Source of the DNA: Sulfuricella sp.
Lineage (GTDB): Bacteria; Pseudomonadota; Gammaproteobacteria; Burkholderiales; Sulfuricellaceae
Assembly (NCBI GenBank): GCA_018336195.1
Contig: JAGXQV010000144.1
Location: 62,001-126,000, forward strand
Direction: 5' to 3'
Length of the DNA: 64,000 nt
The translations under genes and the position numbers were made by a program. Shown piece after piece: positions 55,354 to 64,000 of the stretch (the first letter of the stretch is position 1; every line of letters begins with the position of its first letter). A model generated the notes under the pieces. It searched no databases. It was not told the origin of the DNA and saw only the letters and a program-made list of their open reading frames with translations.

Positions 55354-57768
55354 TCAATGCTTTGTAATACCCGATTCTTCCGTCTTTTTTTCAGCAGCGG
55401 GAATGGCAACATCCTCGGGCTCGGGCCGCGCCTCGGGTTTTCGCTCCAAAGCCAACCCCAGCACCTCGTCAATCCACTTGACCGGCTGGATTTCCAGGCG
55501 ATTTTTGATGTTCTCGGGAATTTCAACCAAGTCCTTGACGTTTTCCTGAGGAATCAACACCAGCTTGATCCCCCCCCGATGAGCCGCCAGCAGCTTTTCC
55601 TTGAGACCACCGATGGGCAACACCTCGCCACGGAGGGTAATTTCACCGGTCATGGCGACGTCGGCACGCACCGGAATCCCGGTCAACACCGAAACCAGTG
55701 CTGTGCAAATTGCCACGCCCGCACTCGGACCATCCTTGGGGGTCGCGCCTTCAGGCAGATGGATATGAATATCCTTCTTTTCATGGAAATCCGGGGCAAT
55801 ACCCAGCCCGCTGGCGCGCGCGCGCACCACGGACAAGGCCGCCTGGATGGATTCCTGCATCACCTCGCCGAGCTTACCAGTGGTAATCATCTTCCCCTTG
55901 CCAGGCACCACGACGCTTTCAATGGTCAGCAATTCGCCGCCAACTTCCGTCCACGCCAACCCAGTGACTTGCCCGACCTGATTGTTCTTTTCGGCCATAC
56001 CATAGGAATAACGGCGCACCCCCAGGTATTTATCCAGGCTGCGCGTCGTAACGGTAATCTTGCCCTTGCTGCTCTTGAGCAACAAGGCCTTGACCACCTT
56101 GCGACAAATTTTGGCGAGTTCCCGTTCCAGACTGCGAACCCCCGCCTCGCGGGTGTAATAGCGCACGATATCCCGCACTACGCTTTCACCCATCGCCATT
56201 TCAGTGGCCTTCAGGCCGTGCACCTTCATTTGCTTGGGAAACAGGTAACGCATGGCAATGGCGATTTTTTCGTCCTCGGTATAACCCGACAGACGGATCA
56301 CTTCCATACGATCCAGCAGCGGTGCGGGGATGTTCATGGTATTGGAAGTCGCCACGAACATCACGTCGGACAAATCGTATTCCACCTCGACGTAATGGTC
56401 GACGAATGTATGGTTTTGCTCGGGGTCGAGCACCTCAAGCAAAGCCGAAGACGGGTCGCCACGAAAGTCCATGCCCATCTTGTCGACTTCATCCAGAAGG
56501 AACAACGGATTGCGCACCGCGACCTTGCTCATGCTCTGCAATATCTTGCCGGGCATGGAACCGATATAGGTGCGGCGATGACCACGAATTTCCGCCTCGT
56601 CACGCACCCCGCCAAGCGCCATCCGCACGAATTTGCGGTTGGTGGCGCGAGCGATGGATTGCCCAAGCGAGGTTTTGCCCACCCCGGGAGGTCCAACCAG
56701 GCACAGGATCGGTGCTTTGAGCTTGTCGACGCGCTGCTGTACGGCCAGATACTCAACAATACGTTCCTTGACCTTCTCCAATCCATAATGGTCTGCTTCC
56801 AACACCGCTTCGGCAGCCTTGAGGTCTTTGCTGATCTTGGTTTTCTTCTTCCACGGCAGCCCCACCAGAATGTCGATGTAGTTGCGAACCACTGTGGCTT
56901 CGGCAGACATCGGCGACATCAGGCGCAACTTTTTCAGTTCGGATTCCGCCTTGGTGTGCGCTTCCTTGGGCATCTGGGCAGCACTGATTTTCTTGGCCAA
57001 TTCATCCAGATCGGCCCCTTCCTCCATGTCGCCCAGTTCTTTCTGGATCGCCTTGACCTGTTCGTTCAGGTAATACTCGCGCTGGCTCTTTTCCATCTGG
57101 CGCTTGACGCGACCACGGATGCGCTTTTCGACCTGAAGGATATCGATTTCAGCATCGAGGATACCGAGCATATGCTCCAAGCGCTTACGCACCGGGAGCA
57201 TTTCCAGAATCTCCTGCTTCTGCTCGATCTTGAGCGGCAGATGGGCGGCGATAGTGTCGGCCAAGCGCCCTGCCTCGTCGATACTGGCCAGCGAGGTGAG
57301 AATTTCCGGAGGGATTTTCTTGTTGAGTTTGACGTACTGATCAAACTGGGCGAAAAGGCCGCGCCGCAAGGCTTCGACCTCATGGTCCGCCACTTCCTCT
57401 TCAGCGAGGCTGGACTGAACATCCGCCACAAAATGAGTACGTTCGTCGTGAAAACTTTGGATAGCCGCACGCTGATTGCCTTCCACCAGCACCTTCACGG
57501 TACCGTCGGGAAGCTTGAGCATTTGCAGAATGCTGGCTACGCAACCGACCCGATACATGTCATCTGCGGTTGGATCGTCCTTGGACGCGGCCTTCTGGGC
57601 CGCCAGCATGATGTGCTTGCCGGATTCCATCGCGGCTTCCAGCGCCTTGATGGATTTGGGGCGCCCGACGAACAATGGAATCACCATATGAGGAAAGACC
57701 ACCACGTCGCGAAGCGGCAATAGCGGCAAAGTCAGCAGTCCATCCGGGGAGTCGGTTTGCATGGTCAT
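55354..57768 (-). CDS. lon: ATP-dependent protease Lon
   Basis: The 804-residue protease degrades abnormal and regulatory proteins. The N-terminal LON domain (about 1-215), coiled coil, AAA+ module with Walker [12 protein letters not shown] (near 360), and C-terminal serine-lysine protease (Ser near 681 in DGPSAG, Lys near 723 in [11 protein letters not shown]) are all present. A 24-residue acidic tail (ends EESGITKH) is slightly longer than in E. coli. It is downstream of clpX with its own heat-shock promoter. Either of two ATG codons three residues apart could start it. Confidence 0.97.
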   Translation of the reverse strand: MTMQTDSPDGLLTLPLLPLRDVVVFPHMVIPLFVGRPKSIKALEAAMESGKHIMLAAQKAASKDDPTADDMYRVGCVASILQMLKLPDGTVKVLVEGNQRAAIQSFHDERTHFVADVQSSLAEEEVADHEVEALRRGLFAQFDQYVKLNKKIPPEILTSLASIDEAGRLADTIAAHLPLKIEQKQEILEMLPVRKRLEHMLGILDAEIDILQVEKRIRGRVKRQMEKSQREYYLNEQVKAIQKELGDMEEGADLDELAKKISAAQMPKEAHTKAESELKKLRLMSPMSAEATVVRNYIDILVGLPWKKKTKISKDLKAAEAVLEADHYGLEKVKERIVEYLAVQQRVDKLKAPILCLVGPPGVGKTSLGQSIARATNRKFVRMALGGVRDEAEIRGHRRTYIGSMPGKILQSMSKVAVRNPLFLLDEVDKMGMDFRGDPSSALLEVLDPEQNHTFVDHYVEVEYDLSDVMFVATSNTMNIPAPLLDRMEVIRLSGYTEDEKIAIAMRYLFPKQMKVHGLKATEMAMGESVVRDIVRYYTREAGVRSLERELAKICRKVVKALLLKSSKGKITVTTRSLDKYLGVRRYSYGMAEKNNQVGQVTGLAWTEVGGELLTIESVVVPGKGKMITTGKLGEVMQESIQAALSVVRARASGLGIAPDFHEKKDIHIHLPEGATPKDGPSAGVAICTALVSVLTGIPVRADVAMTGEITLRGEVLPIGGLKEKLLAAHRGGIKLVLIPQENVKDLVEIPENIKNRLEIQPVKWIDEVLGLALERKPEARPEPEDVAIPAAEKKTEESGITKH

Positions 57769-57793
57769 AAGAGGATCACCTAAATTAGCAAAT

Positions 57794-57807
57794 TGCCCAT
57801 GAGGGCA
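57794..57807 (-). other. Small hairpin in the lon leader
   Basis: TGCCC and GGGCA pair around ATGA just downstream of the heat-shock promoter. The stem is only 5 bp, so a role is uncertain. Confidence 0.3.
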
Positions 57808-57809
57808 GC

Positions 57810-57834
57810 TTGGGGCTTACCGCCGCAATTCAAG
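57810..57834 (-). promoter_or_regulatory. Sigma-32-type heat-shock promoter for lon
   Basis: CTTGAA (-35) and CCCCAA (-10 start; consensus CCCCATNT) are 13 bp apart on the minus strand. It lies 42 bp before the ATG. lon is a known RpoH target in E. coli. Confidence 0.65.
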
Positions 57835-57862
57835 CCATGAAACACAGCCAGGAAAATTATGC

Positions 57863-59125
57863 TCAGGCCGATTCGGCTAGCCTGCCTTCGGAATAGATCA
57901 GAAGCGGTTTGCTCTCACCGTTGATTACCGCATCGTCCACCACCACTTTGGTAACGTTACTGAGCGAGGGCAAGTCGAACATGGTATCAAGCAAGGAGTG
58001 CTCCATGATCGAGCGCAAACCGCGCGCACCGGTCTTGCGGGCCAGCGCCTTCTTGGCGATAGCGAAAAGCGCCTGCTCGCGGAATTCTAGATCGGCCCCT
58101 TCCATTGAGAACAGCTTTTGATATTGCTTAGTCAGGGCATTTTTCGGCTCGGTGAGAATGCGCACCAATGCACTTTCATCGAGATCTTCGAGCGTCGCAA
58201 CTACCGGCAGGCGCCCCACGAATTCGGGGATCAGGCCATATTTGATGAGGTCTTCCGGTTCAACATCGCGCAGCACCTCGCCGATGGCCTTGCGGTCATC
58301 CTTGCTCTTCACTTCGGCGCCGAAGCCTATGCCGCCTTTTTCCGAACGGCTACGAATCACCTTCTCCAAGCCGCTGAATGCACCGCCACAAATGAAGAGA
58401 ATATTGGTGGTATCGATCTGCACAAAATCCTGATTGGGGTGCTTGCGCCCCCCCTGGGGCGGCACTGAAGCGATGGTACCTTCGATCAGTTTGAGAAGCG
58501 CCTGCTGCACTCCTTCACCGGACACATCGCGGGTGATCGAAGGGTTATCCGACTTGCGCGAGATTTTGTCGATTTCGTCGATATACACGATGCCCTGCTG
58601 GGCCTTCTCGATATCGTAATCACACTTTTGCAGAAGCTTCTGGATGATGTTCTCGACGTCCTCGCCAACATAACCAGCTTCGGTAAGAGTAGTCGCATCG
58701 GCAATGACGAACGGCACGTTCAACATGCGTGCCAAAGTCTGTGCCAGCAGCGTCTTGCCGGAGCCGGTCGGCCCGATCAGCAGGATATTGCTCTTGGAAA
58801 GCTCGACTTCATCCTTGTCCTTGCTGCTATTGCGCAGACGTTTGTAATGATTGTAAACCGCCACTGACAGCGCTCTTTTGGCGAGCGGCTGGCCGATCAC
58901 GTATTCGTCGAGCAGATGGCAAATATCCTGCGGAACCGGCAGGTCGGACGACGACGACTTGCTGTCGTCTCCCTGGGTTTCGTCGCGGATGATGTCGTTG
59001 CACAGGCTGACACATTCGTCGCAAATGAACACCGAAGGGCCGGCGATCAGCTTGCGTACCTCATGCTGGCTCTTGCCGCAAAAAGAGCAATACAGCAATT
59101 TATCGGCACCGGATTTGTCTGCCAT
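57863..59125 (-). CDS. clpX: ClpX AAA+ unfoldase
   Basis: The 420-residue ATPase feeds substrates into ClpP. The N-terminal zinc-binding domain shows CSFCGKSQ and CDECVSLC. The AAA+ core has Walker [16 protein letters not shown] near residue 118-126, Walker [10 protein letters not shown] and the pore motif GYVGEDVE. The IGF loop that docks on ClpP is present as an LGF/IGF-like element ([13 protein letters not shown]). It is 16 bp after clpP in one transcript. Length matches the family. Confidence 0.97.
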   Translation of the reverse strand: MADKSGADKLLYCSFCGKSQHEVRKLIAGPSVFICDECVSLCNDIIRDETQGDDSKSSSSDLPVPQDICHLLDEYVIGQPLAKRALSVAVYNHYKRLRNSSKDKDEVELSKSNILLIGPTGSGKTLLAQTLARMLNVPFVIADATTLTEAGYVGEDVENIIQKLLQKCDYDIEKAQQGIVYIDEIDKISRKSDNPSITRDVSGEGVQQALLKLIEGTIASVPPQGGRKHPNQDFVQIDTTNILFICGGAFSGLEKVIRSRSEKGGIGFGAEVKSKDDRKAIGEVLRDVEPEDLIKYGLIPEFVGRLPVVATLEDLDESALVRILTEPKNALTKQYQKLFSMEGADLEFREQALFAIAKKALARKTGARGLRSIMEHSLLDTMFDLPSLSNVTKVVVDDAVINGESKPLLIYSEGRLAESA

Positions 59126-59141
59126 TTATTCTGTCCTATCG

Positions 59142-59771
59142 TTAAGCGCCGGCATCCGCACGGCTGTTTATCACCTTGTCGACCATACCGTATTTCATCG
59201 CTTCTTCGGCGCTCATGAAATTATCGCGGTCGCTGTCTCTTTCGATGTTCTCGACCGGCTGCCCGGTGTGCTGGGCCAGCATCTTATTGAGTCGCTCGCG
59301 CAGATAGAGAATTTCCTTGGCATGAATTTCAATGTCCGACGCTTGGCCCTGAAAACCACCGGAAGGCTGATGAATCATAACACGCGAGTTAGGCAGACAA
59401 ACCCGTTTCCCGGCGGCGCCCGCCGCCAGCAGAAACGCCCCCATGCTGGCAGCTTGGCCGATGCACAACGTACTCACATCCGGTTTGATGAACTGCATGG
59501 TATCGTAAATCGCCATGCCCGCCGTCACCGAACCGCCGGGAGAATTGATGTAGAGATAAATATCCTTGTCCGGATTTTCCGATTCGAGGAACAGCAGTTG
59601 CGCCACGATCAGATTGGCGGAGGAGTCGTTCACCGGCCCCACCAGAAACACCACCCGGTCCTTCAATAGGCGCGAGTAGATATCGTAAGCACGCTCACCG
59701 CGGCCACTCTGCTCCACAACCATCGGGACCAGCCCGATGCTTTGCGGCTCCCAGACTTGATTTTCGCTCAT
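59142..59771 (-). CDS. clpP: ClpP protease subunit
   Basis: The 209-residue serine protease forms the tetradecameric chamber. The catalytic triad is visible: Ser109 in [11 protein letters not shown], His134 in MIHQPSGG, and Asp183 in [10 protein letters not shown]. The processing site region at the N-terminus is as in E. coli. It lies three bases after tig and 16 bp before clpX. The operon order tig-clpP-clpX is standard. Confidence 0.98.
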   Translation of the reverse strand: MSENQVWEPQSIGLVPMVVEQSGRGERAYDIYSRLLKDRVVFLVGPVNDSSANLIVAQLLFLESENPDKDIYLYINSPGGSVTAGMAIYDTMQFIKPDVSTLCIGQAASMGAFLLAAGAAGKRVCLPNSRVMIHQPSGGFQGQASDIEIHAKEILYLRERLNKMLAQHTGQPVENIERDSDRDNFMSAEEAMKYGMVDKVINSRADAGA

Positions 59772-59774
59772 CGC

Positions 59775-61076
59775 TTAAGCATTCCCCATCAATTCGTCGA
59801 AACTCATAGCCTTGTCGATCACTTTGGCCTGTTCCAGCACCCAGTTTACCACGCTATCTTCCAAGGCAATGGCCTCGACTTCGGAAAGACGCTCGGGGCT
59901 GGCGTAGTACCATTCCACCACTTCTTCCGGCTGCTCGAAGGTTTCCGCATGTTCGTCGACCAGCGCACGCACCTGCTCCGGAGCCGGCTTGATCTGGTTG
60001 GCCTGCACCACTTGGGCCAGCACCAAACCGAGACGCACACGCTGCTGGGCTTGCTCCTCGAACATCGCCGTCGGCAGGCTCATGGTCGCGGCCTTTTCGG
60101 CGCTCATGCCCATCTGTTCAGCCGCATAGCCTTGCAGACGCTCGATTTCCATCTCCACCAGCGCTTTGGGCAAATCAAAAGAAACCGCTTCAACCAGCGC
60201 CTTCATTGCCTGTTCCTTGAGATTGGTGCGAATGCGACGCTTCACTTCACGTTCCACGTTCTTGCGGATCTCGTCGCGCATCTTGCCCAGATCGCCGTCT
60301 TCAATACCCAGGCTCTTGGCAAATTCGGCATCGATGGCTGGCAATGCCGGCTCTTCAACGCCATTCAGAGTTATCTCGAAGGACACTGACTTGCCCGCCA
60401 GTTCCTTGGCATGATAATCCTCAGGGAAAGTCATGTTGAAGCTCTTGGTTTCACCGGCCTTCATCCCGACCACGGCATCCTCGAAATCCTTCAAGGCACG
60501 CCCTTCGCCGAGCACCAGCTTGTAACCCTTGGCTTGACCGCCCTTGAAATCCTCGCTACCGATTTTTCCATGATAGTCGATATTGACCTGGTCGGCCGTA
60601 GCTGCGGCACGTTCCACCACGCTGTAGGTCACGCGCTGCTTGCGCAGGATATCGATAGTCTTGTCGAGATCGGCATCGGAAACGGAAACATCGGGACGAT
60701 CAATCGTCGCTACGGAGATATCGCCCACGACCACGTCGGGATAAATTTCGAAAACGGCGCTGAACACCATATCCTGAGAACCTTCCGGGGAAGGCTTGCC
60801 ATCGATGCGCGGATTGCCGGCCACTTTGAAGTTCTGCTGGCGCACTGCTTCGGAAAATCCCGCCTGCACCGCTTCACCCAATACTTCCTGGCGTACCTGG
60901 TAACCGTATTGCTGCGCGACCACCTTCATCGGCACCTTGCCGGGACGGAAACCGTCCATTTTCACGCTGCGCGCCAGCTTCTGAATGCGCTTGCCCACTT
61001 CGGCCTCGAACATGGCCATCGGAATCGAAATATCCAGTTGGCGTTCCAACGAATTCACTACGTTCTCAGTTTGCAT
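59775..61076 (-). CDS. tig: Trigger factor
   Basis: The 433-residue ribosome-associated chaperone has the ribosome-binding tail (QTENVVNSLERQLDISIP; signature loop GFRPGKVP), an FKBP-type prolyl isomerase domain (about 150-245, DQVNIDYHGKIGSEDFKGG split), and a long helical C-terminal chaperone domain. Length matches E. coli. A GAGGAA-type ribosome site precedes the ATG, and the start is only 28 bp after tRNA-Leu with no terminator between. Confidence 0.97.
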   Translation of the reverse strand: MQTENVVNSLERQLDISIPMAMFEAEVGKRIQKLARSVKMDGFRPGKVPMKVVAQQYGYQVRQEVLGEAVQAGFSEAVRQQNFKVAGNPRIDGKPSPEGSQDMVFSAVFEIYPDVVVGDISVATIDRPDVSVSDADLDKTIDILRKQRVTYSVVERAAATADQVNIDYHGKIGSEDFKGGQAKGYKLVLGEGRALKDFEDAVVGMKAGETKSFNMTFPEDYHAKELAGKSVSFEITLNGVEEPALPAIDAEFAKSLGIEDGDLGKMRDEIRKNVEREVKRRIRTNLKEQAMKALVEAVSFDLPKALVEMEIERLQGYAAEQMGMSAEKAATMSLPTAMFEEQAQQRVRLGLVLAQVVQANQIKPAPEQVRALVDEHAETFEQPEEVVEWYYASPERLSEVEAIALEDSVVNWVLEQAKVIDKAMSFDELMGNA

Positions 61077-61104
61077 TTCCTATTCCTCTAGTTTGCATTA
61101 ATTC

Positions 61105-61189
<85 letters not shown>

Positions 61190-61208
61190 AAAAATAGACA
61201 AAGTTTTA

Positions 61209-61237
61209 AGGATACCATAAGGGGGACAGGCAGGTAA
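61209..61237 (-). promoter_or_regulatory. Possible promoter for tRNA-Leu and tig
   Basis: TTACCT (weak) and TATCCT are 17 bp apart on the minus strand. If correct, tRNA-Leu and tig-clpP-clpX share a transcript. Confidence 0.3.
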
Positions 61238-61388
61238 AACGGGATCGACATTACTACCCCCACTCTTCAAAAACCCAGCCCACACAGTCCGGCAAGTTGC
61301 TTTACAATTATCCGGAATAACAGAAAACGCTAACTGTCTGAAAGCGCAGTATCATGCTTACCAACACAACACCGGCAGGGACAACGAC

Positions 61389-61844
61389 ATGGCAATCGAC
61401 AAAGCCTTTCTGAAGGAACACGGGAAGTATCTCCTGGGGGGAATCGTACTCGGCGCGATCCTTGGTGCCGGTGCCGCCGGGTTTGCCGTTTACAAGAGCC
61501 AGGAGCCGGGGCGCCAGGCGCTGGTGGGCCTCGCCAAGGCCGCTGCGGATCTGACGACCTGCACTGCGTCGATCAAGGAGTTCCAGGACGGGCTAGCCAA
61601 AAACAAGGAACTCATCGAAAAAACCGTGGCGGATAAAGCCGAACTGGAGAGACAACTCACCGACGCCAGAGGCGAGGTCGCCAAGCTCACGGAAAGCTTG
61701 AAAAAACTCCCTCCCAAAGCGCCCGAAAAGCCCCAGCCCACAAAAGCTGAGCAAAAAAAGACTCCCCCGACCTACTCCAGAAGACCCGTCCGGCCCTCGG
61801 TTCCCCCAGAAGAAGTTCGGGAAAACTGGGAAGAGGGGTTATAG
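61389..61844 (+). CDS. Small membrane-anchored coiled-coil protein of unknown function
   Basis: I do not recognise this 151-residue protein. A glycine/alanine-rich membrane segment lies at residues 14-36, after a charged N-terminus. A coiled-coil stretch follows at about 60-105, with heptad-like leucines (KNKELIEKTVADKAELERQL, TDARGEVAKLTESLKKL in two parts). A proline/lysine tail (about 108-151) ends in acidic residues. This layout resembles small periplasmic or cytoplasmic scaffolds anchored by one helix. It diverges from tRNA-Leu and converges with recD with no clear terminator in the 50-bp gap. Confidence 0.75.
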   Translation: MAIDKAFLKEHGKYLLGGIVLGAILGAGAAGFAVYKSQEPGRQALVGLAKAAADLTTCTASIKEFQDGLAKNKELIEKTVADKAELERQLTDARGEVAKLTESLKKLPPKAPEKPQPTKAEQKKTPPTYSRRPVRPSVPPEEVRENWEEGL

Positions 61845-61894
61845 AACGACATGGTGCGCTCAGGGCAGCGCCTAATGCCCCCCGCCTCTTTACC

Positions 61895-63616
61895 TTACCC
61901 CCGCAGTCGTTCCGTCAATCCAGACACCCTTTCCGCCTGGGTGGCAATGGCACGGGCCAGGATATCGCGCCCCGCGCGCAGGATGATGCGGCGCTTGGCG
62001 CGGGTGATGGCGGTATAGACCAGGGCACGGTTGAGCGCCGGGGAAGACTCATCGGGCAGCGCCAGCAGGACATGCTCGAATTCCGATCCCTGACTCTTGT
62101 GGACGGTCATGGCAAACACCGTTTCGTGTTGCGGCAGCCAGCCGGGCGCGAAATCGCGCAACTGGCCGTCGGCCCCCTGGAAGAACACCCGCCGTTCGCC
62201 GTCGCGTTCGGCAACGATCCCGACGTCTCCATTAAACAGCATCAGGTTGTAATCGTTGCGCGTCACCATCACCGGACGTCCGTAATACCAGGTTTCTCGC
62301 GGCGGAATAATGCCCTCGCGACGTAGCGCGTCTTCGAGCAGCGTATTGAGTCCGGTCACGCCACTCGGTCCTTCCCGGTGGGCACACAGGGCGCGGAAAC
62401 GCCCGAAATGGTCGAAAAGCATTTCCGGAGCAGCCCGTTCACGCAACGCCCCCCCGTATTCGCGATAGCCTTCGAGCAGCAGTTGGCGAAGATCGTCGCT
62501 GCCCGTCGGAACTATCCACTTGAAATCGGGACTGCCATCTTGCGCCAACAGTTCCAGCGCCCCATCCGCCTCGCCGTCGCGCACCGCGCGCGCCAACTTG
62601 CCGATGCCGCCGACGGCGTCGAAACGGTAGCTCTTGTGCAGCAGGGCGATGCTGGCCGCCAAGCCACCCTCCCCGCCCGCGCAGATATCGCCGAACACCG
62701 CGCCGGCTTCCACCGACGAGAGTTGATCCTTGTCGCCCAGCAAAATCAGACGGGCATGGGGCGGCAACGCTTCCACCAGCTTGGCCATCAGCGCCAGGTC
62801 GATCATTGACGCTTCGTCCACTACCAGCACATCGAGCGGCAGGCGGTTGTCCCGCCCATGACGGAAGCGGCTGGAATCGGGACGCGCGCCCAGCAGACGA
62901 TGAAGGGTACCGGCCTGCTCGGGAATTACGGCGAGGATTTCCGGGGGAATCGCCAGGCGCCCCTTGGCGCCTCGCACGGCCTCCTGCATCCGTGCCGCCG
63001 CCTTGCCGGTGGGAGCCGCTAGGCGGATGACCAAGCTTCCCCGGTAGTGCATCTGCAGGGCGGCCTGCAGGCGCACCACGGTGGTGGTCTTGCCGGTGCC
63101 GGGGCCGCCGGAAATCACGCACAGACGTTGGCGCACAGCCGTTGCGGCGGCGCGTTTTTGCCAGTCGGGGCCTTCCCCGGCATTGGAGGCAAACAGTTGA
63201 TCGAGGTCGCGATGCAGGCGTTCTTCGTCGAGATCGGCGCTGGGCGCGGCGGCGCGTGCCAACAGGTCGGTGGCGAGCAGGCTTTCGTAATGCCAGTAAC
63301 GCGCCAGATACAGGCGATGCCGGCCATCGAGGATGAGCGGCGCGAATTCGCCAGGCGCGCCGGTCAAGCAACTGGCGCGCAAGGCGTTCTCCCATTCATC
63401 CAATTCGGGGAACACCACGCCGGGCGAGAGGGCATCGTTCCAGCAGCGCTGCCCGGCCCAGGCGACCAGATCGACGCAGACATCGCCGTCCGCCACCGCC
63501 TCGCTCGCCAGCCACGCCGCCTGCAGCACCGCTGGGCCGGCCTGCGGGTCGAGACGCGCCAGACATGCGGCGAATTGCCGGGACAGCGGCGAGAGCAGAC
63601 GCGGAGCCGCGCTCAC
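61895..63616 (-). CDS. recD: Exonuclease V subunit RecD
   Basis: The 573-residue 5'-3' SF1B helicase is part of RecBCD. An N-terminal domain (1-130) contacts RecB/C. The motor has Walker A GGPGTGKTTT (near residue 168-176), DEASMIDLALMAKL with the DE box, and the late MTVHKSQGSEFEHVLLALP motif of motifs V-VI. GTG at 63616 is the start and overlaps the recB stop as GTGA. It is the last gene of the recCBD order expected on this strand. Confidence 0.93.
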   Translation of the reverse strand: MSAAPRLLSPLSRQFAACLARLDPQAGPAVLQAAWLASEAVADGDVCVDLVAWAGQRCWNDALSPGVVFPELDEWENALRASCLTGAPGEFAPLILDGRHRLYLARYWHYESLLATDLLARAAAPSADLDEERLHRDLDQLFASNAGEGPDWQKRAAATAVRQRLCVISGGPGTGKTTTVVRLQAALQMHYRGSLVIRLAAPTGKAAARMQEAVRGAKGRLAIPPEILAVIPEQAGTLHRLLGARPDSSRFRHGRDNRLPLDVLVVDEASMIDLALMAKLVEALPPHARLILLGDKDQLSSVEAGAVFGDICAGGEGGLAASIALLHKSYRFDAVGGIGKLARAVRDGEADGALELLAQDGSPDFKWIVPTGSDDLRQLLLEGYREYGGALRERAAPEMLFDHFGRFRALCAHREGPSGVTGLNTLLEDALRREGIIPPRETWYYGRPVMVTRNDYNLMLFNGDVGIVAERDGERRVFFQGADGQLRDFAPGWLPQHETVFAMTVHKSQGSEFEHVLLALPDESSPALNRALVYTAITRAKRRIILRAGRDILARAIATQAERVSGLTERLRG

Positions 63617-64000
63617 GAGTGCCCTCCCGCCATCAGGCGATCAAGCGCCTCGATCAAAGCCAGCCGGGGGCGGTCGCGGAAGATCCCGGTATCGCCGCCC
63701 TGAGCCGGATCGATGCCGCGCAGGAACAGGTAATACACCCCGCCGAAATGCCGCTCATAGGCGTAATCGGCCACCCGGATGCGCAGGTAACGATGCAGTG
63801 CCACGCAATAGATCAGGTATTGCAGGTAGTAATGGGCGTCGGCCATGGCATGGGTCAGGGCGGGCGGCGCGTAGCTCGCCAGGTCGCCGCCCAGCCAGTT
63901 GGACTTGTAATCGACGATGAAATACTGGCCTTGGGCCTCGAACACCAGGTCGATGAACCCCATCATGTAGCCGCGCATCTGGCGGAAGTCGAGCTGGGAC
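63613..64000 (-). CDS. recB: Exonuclease V subunit RecB, C-terminal fragment
   Basis: Only the last 128 codons or so are in the window; the gene continues past the right edge. The fragment reads GFIDLVFEAQGQYFIVDYKS with NWLGG, which is the RecB nuclease domain with the catalytic aspartates and DYK motif. An end such as YYLFLRGIDPAQGGDTG follows, as in relatives. The stop overlaps the recD start. The helicase part and recC are outside the window. Confidence 0.9.
   Translation of the reverse strand, partial: SQLDFRQMRGYMMGFIDLVFEAQGQYFIVDYKSNWLGGDLASYAPPALTHAMADAHYYLQYLIYCVALHRYLRIRVADYAYERHFGGVYYLFLRGIDPAQGGDTGIFRDRPRLALIEALDRLMAGGHS

Noticed and set aside
55357-57723. 788-codon open frame antisense to lon
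   Set aside because: It mirrors a highly conserved gene in a GC-rich genome; no ribosome site or family match.

Overview
The window looks like a chromosomal segment of a motile betaproteobacterium. The evidence is gene order: PHP phosphatase-yciO-M50 peptidase, lon-hupB-tRNA-Val-tRNA-Asp-ppiD, tRNA-Leu-tig-clpP-clpX, and rimP-nusA-infB-rbfA-truB-rpsO-pnp, all on a moderately GC-rich background. The genus cannot be fixed from sequence alone. I see no prophage, insertion-sequence transposase, CRISPR array or rRNA operon, and coding density is high.

Layout. 1-4.8 kb holds small housekeeping genes: an M50 peptidase fragment, yciO, a PHP phosphatase, yciB, yciI, a parvulin lipoprotein and an EAL-HDOD signalling protein. 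5-11.9 kb holds purL, the NAD(P)HX repair enzyme nnr, a small unknown protein and an SDR-like protein that has lost its catalytic tyrosine. 11.9-19.8 kb is the most accessory part. It has a large secreted protein of unknown function that converges on a minus-strand operon hoxF-hoxU-hoxY-hoxH-hoxW (bidirectional NAD-coupled [NiFe] hydrogenase), and that operon ends, translationally coupled, in a predicted outer-membrane beta-barrel. A 58-bp palindrome with CTAG ends separates the converging genes and supplies both stop codons. 20.4-27 kb holds mfd, a membrane diguanylate cyclase with a periplasmic c-type heme motif, and a DUF1015 protein.

27-41.6 kb is a flagellar locus: flgBCDEFGHIJ, an extra short flgE-like gene, then flgKL, all on the minus strand. 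A cytoplasmic GGDEF gene lies upstream and flgA diverges from it. The promoters read as a standard cascade: a sigma-54-like site before flgB, another before the extra flgE-like gene, and a sigma-28-like site before flgK. Weaker sigma-54-like sites precede the heme-GGDEF gene and the EAL-HDOD gene, so c-di-GMP signalling and motility may share RpoN control.

41.6-64 kb is core physiology: folD, a HAD phosphatase, dksA, pnp, rpsO, truB, rbfA, infB, nusA, rimP, ppiD, two tRNAs, hupB, lon, clpX, clpP, tig, tRNA-Leu, a small coiled-coil membrane protein, recD and the end of recB. Regulatory points worth noting are a complete intrinsic terminator inside the rimP-nusA leader, a sigma-32-type promoter before lon, a folded pnp leader, and two places where a tRNA abuts a protein gene (hupB/tRNA-Val and tRNA-Leu/tig) so that tRNA processing would define an mRNA end.

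The best candidates for something undescribed are the hydrogenase operon with its coupled outer-membrane barrel and palindromic boundary, the extra flgE-like gene with its own sigma-54-type promoter, and the terminator in the nusA operon leader.
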